Origin: Costus lasius
Taxonomy: Eukaryota > Streptophyta > Magnoliopsida > Zingiberales > Costaceae
Direction of reading: 5' to 3'
Length of the DNA stretch: 64,000 nt
Assembly: GCA_027563935.2 (NCBI GenBank)
Contig: CM050450.1
Span: 6,183,957-6,247,956, forward strand
In this document: one piece after another, positions 58,963 through 64,000 of the stretch
Position numbering within the stretch: position 1 is the first letter of the stretch
Layout: each line of letters starts with the position of its first letter
The notes under the pieces: model-generated
What the model was told of the DNA's origin: nothing
The model's database searches: none
The model's input: the letters and a program-made list of their open reading frames with translations, nothing else
Translations under genes and position numbers: made by a program

Positions 58963-58970
58963 TTTTTATA
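58963..58970 (-). promoter_or_regulatory. TATA box of the NF-YC-like gene
   Basis: TATAAAAA on the minus strand, with GGCC before and AGCCC after. It lies about 40 bp upstream of a purine-rich leader start and about 325 bp upstream of the ATG at 58638. Confidence 0.6.
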
Positions 58971-59100
58971 GGCCACGTCTTAGTTATAACAGTCTTAACA
59001 GATTGGCTCGCGACTGTGATATCATTCGAATTATTTTATTTGTATGATAAAAAATAAAATGAAAGCATAGCTAATCTATTTTGAGAATTGATATGTTATA

Positions 59101-59340
59101 TAAGTGTGCGCCCACGACCGGCGGGTGAGGTCGAGGATGAACATCTCGCCGGCCCTGGCGAAGACTACAGGCGCCGCGGAGGCGATCATCCTAGAGCGAG
59201 ATTTCAGTGTGGACGATGATGGAGATCATAGAACCCTAGAATTGTGGTGCGAGGTCAAAATGGAAGGGACTGGAACAGAGAAGGAGACGAACCTGTAAAG
59301 CCGGATTCGGGGAGCGGCGGAATCAAACTGGGAATTCATG
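59101..59340 (-). pseudogene. NF-YC-like pseudogene 2, internally deleted
   Basis: The left part (59105-59190) matches the middle of the histone fold (GTGCGCCCACGACCGGCGGGT, then GAGGATGAACATCTC, then GGCGAAGA..ACAGGCGCC). At CTAGAGCGAGATTTCAG (59191) it jumps to the leader sequence that lies near 58763 in the intact copy, and it follows that to ACGAACCTGTAAAGCCGGATTC. The deletion removes the N-terminal coding part and the ATG. Confidence 0.75.
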
Positions 59341-59506
59341 CAGCGCTTTCATCACAAAGCATGTAGGAGAAGATTGATGACGAAAAAGAATAGACTAATT
59401 GTGTATTTTATTTGATTGATTGTGTATTATAAATTTTACTTTTTACTATTGGACTAAAAGAAACATTTGTGAATATATCTTTCTCGGATAGATTTTTTTT
59501 AAGACC

Positions 59507-59512
<6 letters not shown>

Positions 59513-59544
<32 letters not shown>
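59513..59544. repeat. (TA)16 microsatellite
   Basis: An uninterrupted TA run of 32 bp in AT-rich sequence between NF-YC pseudogene 2 and the copia remnant. Confidence 0.9.
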
Positions 59545-59545
<1 letters not shown>

Positions 59546-59669
59546 GAAAATAAATGAGAATAGAACAAGACGTTTGTAATTCTTTCGTCTTCTTTCATGG
59601 TGAGCAGTAGCTCTTATCGTTGTAAATACAATGTTCCATCGACCATGGCTGAAAAGAGAGATAACCTAG

Positions 59670-60983
59670 CCAACAGCAACAACCCAAATCACCCTCTTTA
59701 CCTCCATTACTGACCAACCTAGCCTTGTCCTCATCACATAACCATTGGATGGAAACAACTACAACACTTGGAGTCGTGCTATGCTCATGGCTCTCAGTAT
59801 CAAAAACAAAGAGGGATTCATCGATGGAAGTGTAAAAGAGCCCATAGAAAATCTCATTGCTAAACATCAACAATAAAAACACTGCAACAACCTCGTCAAA
59901 GCCTGATTTTTCAATTCCATCACACATGACATTGGAGTCAGCATTATTTACAGCGAATACGCACATGAAATTTGGCTTGATTTGAAAGATCGGTTTGCTC
60001 GCACAAACAGTATCCACCTCTTTCATGTTGAAGAAGCGATACATGAGTGCAAATAAGAAAGCATGACAGTAGTCAATTATTACACCAAACTAAAAAGATT
60101 GTGGGTTGCATGAGATTTACTATGCAATATACCCAAATGCACATGTGAAGCAATGAAAGAATCAGCAACATCAAAAAATCATGAAATTTCTCATGGACCT
60201 CAACAGCGCATACACAGCAATAAGGGGATAAATCCTTCTTATAGAACCTTTGCCTTCGGTGAACAAAGCCTACTCCCTAGTTCTGCAAGAAGAAAAATAA
60301 CAAGGGATAGCAAATAGTGATGGATCAACAATCACATCTCAGGGAGAGATGTATGCTTTTATTGTGAAAAATGAATCTAGAAGATCTGGAAGGAACTATG
60401 CACTAAAAAACCTTCACATAAAGTGTGGAAAATATGAAAAAGTCTGACATACTTTAGAAGTTTGCCGAGCTCATCAAAAATGTCATTATTGTGGGTTGTA
60501 AGGACACATAGTGGACATATGCAAAAAATTACAGAAAGCAAATTCTATGGGCAACAATCAATACAGACGCGCGAGCACAAGAACATGCAATTAAAGGTCA
60601 ACCATGTTGAAATTAAAGCTTCACTAATGCTCACTACAGAGCAATACAAAAGCCTCATAGAGCTGCTAGTAGAACACAACAACAATGCTAATCCAGTGAA
60701 CAATCTTCAAATGCATGAAACCTTAGGTACTGTCTCTTATGTCTCTATTGTTAACAAACTGGATTTTAGACACAGGTGCTACTGATCACATGGTTCACTC
60801 CACTAGTTTATTAACAACAAAATCTATAGTAAATAACGCCCTTGTTCACTTACCCAATGGCGAGACAACAACTATGATGCATAGGGGCAATGTTCAATTT
60901 GTTGATTTCACACTAAAGAACGTCATGTGTGTTCCTTCTTTCAAGCTGAATTTAATTTCTATCAATAAGTTCGATGAAATATA
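59670..60983 (+). mobile_element. Ty1/copia remnant (gag and protease)
   Basis: The plus strand at about 59740-59860 reads PLDGNNYNTWSRAMLMALSIKNK, the N-terminal copia gag motif. A partial zinc knuckle CHYCGL.GHIVDIC lies at about 60480. WILDTGATDHMVHS (about 60762-60800) is the copia protease active site, followed by VHLPNGE and LKNVMCVPSFKLNLIS to about 60970. Many stops and frame changes occur. Integrase and reverse transcriptase are absent, the copy ends at the start of a 52-bp tandem repeat, and no LTR was recognised. Confidence 0.78.
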
Positions 60984-61205
60984 ACAAAGTTTGATAATAA
61001 AATCATAAGTTTTAAAAAAATTCAACGATATATTATAAAGTTTGACGATAAAATCATAAGTTTTAAAAAAAGTTTGACGATATATGACAAAGTTCAACAA
61101 TAAAATCATAAGTTTCAGAAAAATTTTGATAATATATGACAAAGTTCGATGATAAGATTATAAGCTTTAAATAAGTTCAACGATATATGATAAAGTTCAA
61201 TGATA
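60984..61205. repeat. AT-rich tandem repeat, about 52-bp unit, four copies
   Basis: Units begin at 60984, 61035, 61087 and 61139 (ACAAAGTT or ATAAAGTT followed by GATAAAATCATAAG and AACGATATATG), with a partial fifth. It directly follows the break in the copia remnant. Confidence 0.8.
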
Positions 61206-61429
61206 TATTATCTAATTTTATTATTTATTATCGGACTTGTTTATTTTTGAACTTTATTATTTATTATCGAATTTACTTATTGTCGAATTTGCATTATTGT
61301 TAAACTTTTTAAAACCTAACATAAGTTTGCAATGAACAAAATCTATGAGCGGCATTGAGATGTGCACTCATCATGGATTAACTCCGTGCCTAAAATATTT
61401 TAGGCACGAGAGATGCTTAGGACATTTTT
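61206..61429. other. Short AT-rich gap, nothing recognised
   Basis: A small inverted repeat GTGCCTAAAATATTTTAGGCAC (arms GTGCCTAAAAT/ATTTTAGGCAC) lies at about 61387-61408. No gene was seen. Confidence 0.5.
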
Positions 61430-62095
61430 TCCGGAGTCACCATGTTAGGCTTGAGCAGCGTGCCCTCAAGTGGTGGTCGTTAGGTGCTTGTAGACTGCGG
61501 CGAGCACCCTCTCGGTGACGATGGCAAATTTCTTGATGTCATGGCTACCGTTTGTCAGGATTTCCGGCTCGACGATGGGACAACCCATTCTCCTAGCACA
61601 CGATAGCATACCGTGCGAAGCCCTGCGCATTCTGCTGCACCGAGAGCTCCAACGGCTCCTCTAGCCTGATTTGAAGCGCCACTCGCCATTTGCCAAAGCG
61701 TGCACCGGCTTTGTATTACTGCTTGCAACAAGCGCCGAGAGAGTCGAGGCCCTCGGTGGTGGTCTCGCCGGCGGTGCCAGTGAGTTCGACGATGCCCTTT
61801 GTCGACTTTGATGCTCGGGACAACGTCATTCTCCTTGAGGATGTCAATGAAAGGCTTTCCGTCAGCGGTCTTCTGGTAGAGGGTCTCCTCGAAGAGGATG
61901 ATGCCGGAGAGGAAGGGGAGGGCGTCGCATGTGGTGAATAGGAGCTCGCGAAGGGCCTAGCGATTAGCCTGGGTGTTCTCCACATTGATACTGGAGAGGT
62001 GCTTGCCGATGGTGCCAATGGTGCCGATGCTCTCATCGACGGCGAGGACGCCCTTCCCCGAGCTGGCTATGTACTTTGCCGTTTGTATCTACTCC
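61430..62095 (-). pseudogene. Cytosolic fructose-bisphosphate aldolase pseudogene
   Basis: Minus-strand reading matches class I aldolase of the cytosolic plant type, the enzyme that splits fructose-1,6-bisphosphate in glycolysis. Blocks in order: [115 protein letters not shown] and VLAAVYK, ending near VTPG. An in-frame stop follows ANR, a three-codon TIG unit is duplicated, a frameshift lies near 61465, and the C-terminal third is missing. No introns interrupt the matched part, which suggests a processed copy, though short coverage leaves this open. Confidence 0.85.
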
Positions 62096-62099
62096 TCTA

Positions 62100-63039
62100 C
62101 ACGTAATCAAAGGTATAAAGCTTTACTTGCATACCATCCAAAGCTATGCTTTCACCTATGCATTGCAGGACCATCACATTGAGAAAATTTTTTAGTAAAA
62201 TTAAAAAAGAATTAAAAAATATTTTTATCATAGTTACGATATATTTATATAATCTACTCACTCTATATTATCTAATAGTACTAATATTATTATGAATAGA
62301 CTTATCGATGAGAAATTAATTTTAATTTTTTTAGCAAAAGTACTCTGTCAAGAAAATTTCTTCCCAAAACTCATATCTATGTTTTAAAAATAATAATAAT
62401 AACAATAACCTAAAATGTTGAATGATTTACCTGCATACTTTCCAAACATAGTGATCTGGAATGTAGCAGAGTTGGGATGGCTCACAAAAGATTTTAGTAC
62501 TTATAAGCTGCAGCAAGGCTGCAAGGGGATATTCCATCAGGGATCTGCCACCAGTAATCGACGCGTGTTCACTGGTCAACCCGGAGAACGTAATCGTCTT
62601 TGGATAGGGAAATGGCTGGTAACGTTTGACGATGACGCGGGCCTATCCCTGGCCAATGGTTTTGAGTGGAGATATTCCATTAAAAATTCATGTTTATGCA
62701 GTTCTCAGCATAACGCGATATCGAATGGATACGTGCAAAAAAGAAAGGAAAATTTTTTTGACAAGGTTTTTGTCTACGAATCTTTCGCAGAATTATATAC
62801 ATAACTCATGTTTTAAGATTCGTAGATCCTAATAAATAGACAGCTATTCCTAGTCATAGGCCTCGTCTAAAAATTTTTCTGCAAAAACAAAGAGTTCAGT
62901 GTTTGTAACATGAAACATGATCTGAAGTCCAGAAAAAGTGTGCCAGGTTTTGATGAAATCAATATCCAAGCGAAAATTTTTGCGCTCCTTATTCCCTACT
63001 GAAGTATCTGTTTAAGCTAAAAAGAAATGTGCATCCATT
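62100..63039. other. Intergenic stretch, no gene recognised
   Basis: AT-rich at 62200-62420, then mixed composition. The plus-strand frame 62415-62804 has no recognisable domain. The right end is the 3' untranslated flank of the minus-strand gene ending at 63040. Confidence 0.4.
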
Positions 63040-63987
63040 TTAAGTCAGATACTGAGCAGCTTCCTTTTCAAAAGAATACATAGCATCTTCTGTGCACTGC
63101 CATCTTATAGGACGGGAAGAAGGCGATGACAGTTGAAAATTTGCAGTCTGCAGGAACAAGGTATCCGTTTATCATTTCTTCATTAGTAGAACCATCTTTG
63201 TAGATTTAATCCATGTCCATGGCATGTGCCTCGCGTTGGCAAACTGAGAACAAGCACTAGTGTTAATGATTCTAAATAGTATCTACACGAGCCTGAGAGA
63301 AGTTATGGAGAGAGAAGTTTTCTGCTAATTTTACTCCTGACCGCAATTTCTTCCTCCAGTATGTTTATTTATAGACATGCATATCCTTTCATTCTCCTTT
63401 CATTCCTATCCTGGCTTTAATACCTTGGTGGCAGATGCCTTGAGGCCATTACGATTATGACCTGTAACCCTTGGTTCTTAGCCTCCTCCGAGACAATTCT
63501 CGTGTCAACAGAAATTACAACTTGAAAGGGTCATCTCATTCTGGCAACAGGAAAAGAGAAACCGCATGCGATCATTTGCAATACATTTGTTCGCTCCTCA
63601 AAAGCAATCTTTAGCATCTCTCGGTAAGTTCTTACTCTTGCAGTGATCTTTCAATATTTCAATCTGCATGTTTTTACTGAGTCATTTTACCATCTCATCG
63701 CCTTTGAAAAGGACTTCTCTTTGGATTGTGTTGCTCAGCTGAGTCTCGAAAAATAGAACTTGTTGGAGTTTTCCCCTGCAGCTAGCATCTACACTTGCTC
63801 AATGTGACAAGGGGATCCAAATCAATGACAAACATCATAAACTTATTCTTTGAGCAAAATCATCAAACATGGAGTCTAGCACCGACATGCACGCAGAGGA
63901 AACTACCTGCAACAAGACATCACAGAGTTCAGCAATCTCCATATACCGGGCAAAAATTGGAGGCGTGTACAGAAATGTGACAGTAAC
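63040..63987 (-). CDS. Last two exons of an unidentified plant gene (5' part outside window)
   Basis: Two minus-strand exons with good splice sites join in frame. Exon 63987-63907 (acceptor ACTCCAG, donor CAG|GTAGTT) reads VTVTFLYTPPIFARYMEIA and then ELCDVLLQ. Exon 63147-63040 (acceptor CCTGCAG) reads TANFQLSSPSSRPIRWQ and then CTEDAMYSFEKEAAQYLT, followed by TAA. The sequence has the composition of real protein and no stop, but I do not recognise the family. The intervening intron would be 759 bp, and a further small exon in it cannot be excluded. The gene continues beyond position 64000. Confidence 0.5.
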
Positions 63988-64000
63988 CTGGAGTAAGAAT

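Noticed and set aside
62415..62804. Plus-strand frame of 129 codons
   Set aside because: Unrecognised, with no start context, and overlapping frames are similar in length. Kept as intergenic.

Overview
The window is nuclear DNA of a flowering plant, most likely a monocot. It has intron-split genes with AT-rich introns, plant gene families (SEC14-nodulin, MYB-CC, NF-YC), and plant Ty3/gypsy, Ty1/copia and L1-like retroelements. No organism name can be fixed from the sequence alone.

Layout. Positions 350-10828 hold a tight block of related LTR retroelements: a solo LTR (A, + strand), two elements that carry only gag (B and C, - strand) and another solo LTR (D, - strand). Every junction is one pentamer, CTTGG or its complement. 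Positions 13528-19740 hold a 12-coding-exon SEC14-like lipid-transfer gene (- strand) whose introns contain a 5'-truncated LINE, a foldback and a long (CT)n tract. Positions 23978-29751 hold a chromodomain Ty3/gypsy element (E, - strand) with an ATGTA target-site duplication. Next come a G-rich minisatellite, a gene-poor AT-rich stretch and an L1-like remnant. Positions about 37500-47045 hold a 14-coding-exon alpha/beta-hydrolase gene (+ strand). Its intron 12 contains a complete gag-only element (F) with a GATAT duplication and a primer site matching tRNA-Tyr. Positions 48588-51817 hold a MYB-CC transcription factor (- strand). Positions 52650-59340 hold an NF-YC-like histone-fold gene, two broken copies of it, and a C/D-box snoRNA gene with its own promoter. 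Positions 59670-62095 hold a copia remnant and an aldolase pseudogene. The last two exons of an unidentified - strand gene sit at the right edge.

The host genes are not an operon or an obvious pathway. They are independent plant genes separated by repeats. The most interesting signals are in the retroelements. A hairpin with a conserved GAGG loop lies 17-19 nt from the 3' LTR in four elements with different stems. Gag-only elements occur repeatedly, in two LTR lineages. Element F uses an unusual primer tRNA. The B/C/D array is joined through a constant pentamer that is flipped at one junction. The snoRNA has two guides directed at neighbouring sites of 25S rRNA.

All exon boundaries were read by eye from splice consensus and reading frame. 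No alignment or database search was run.
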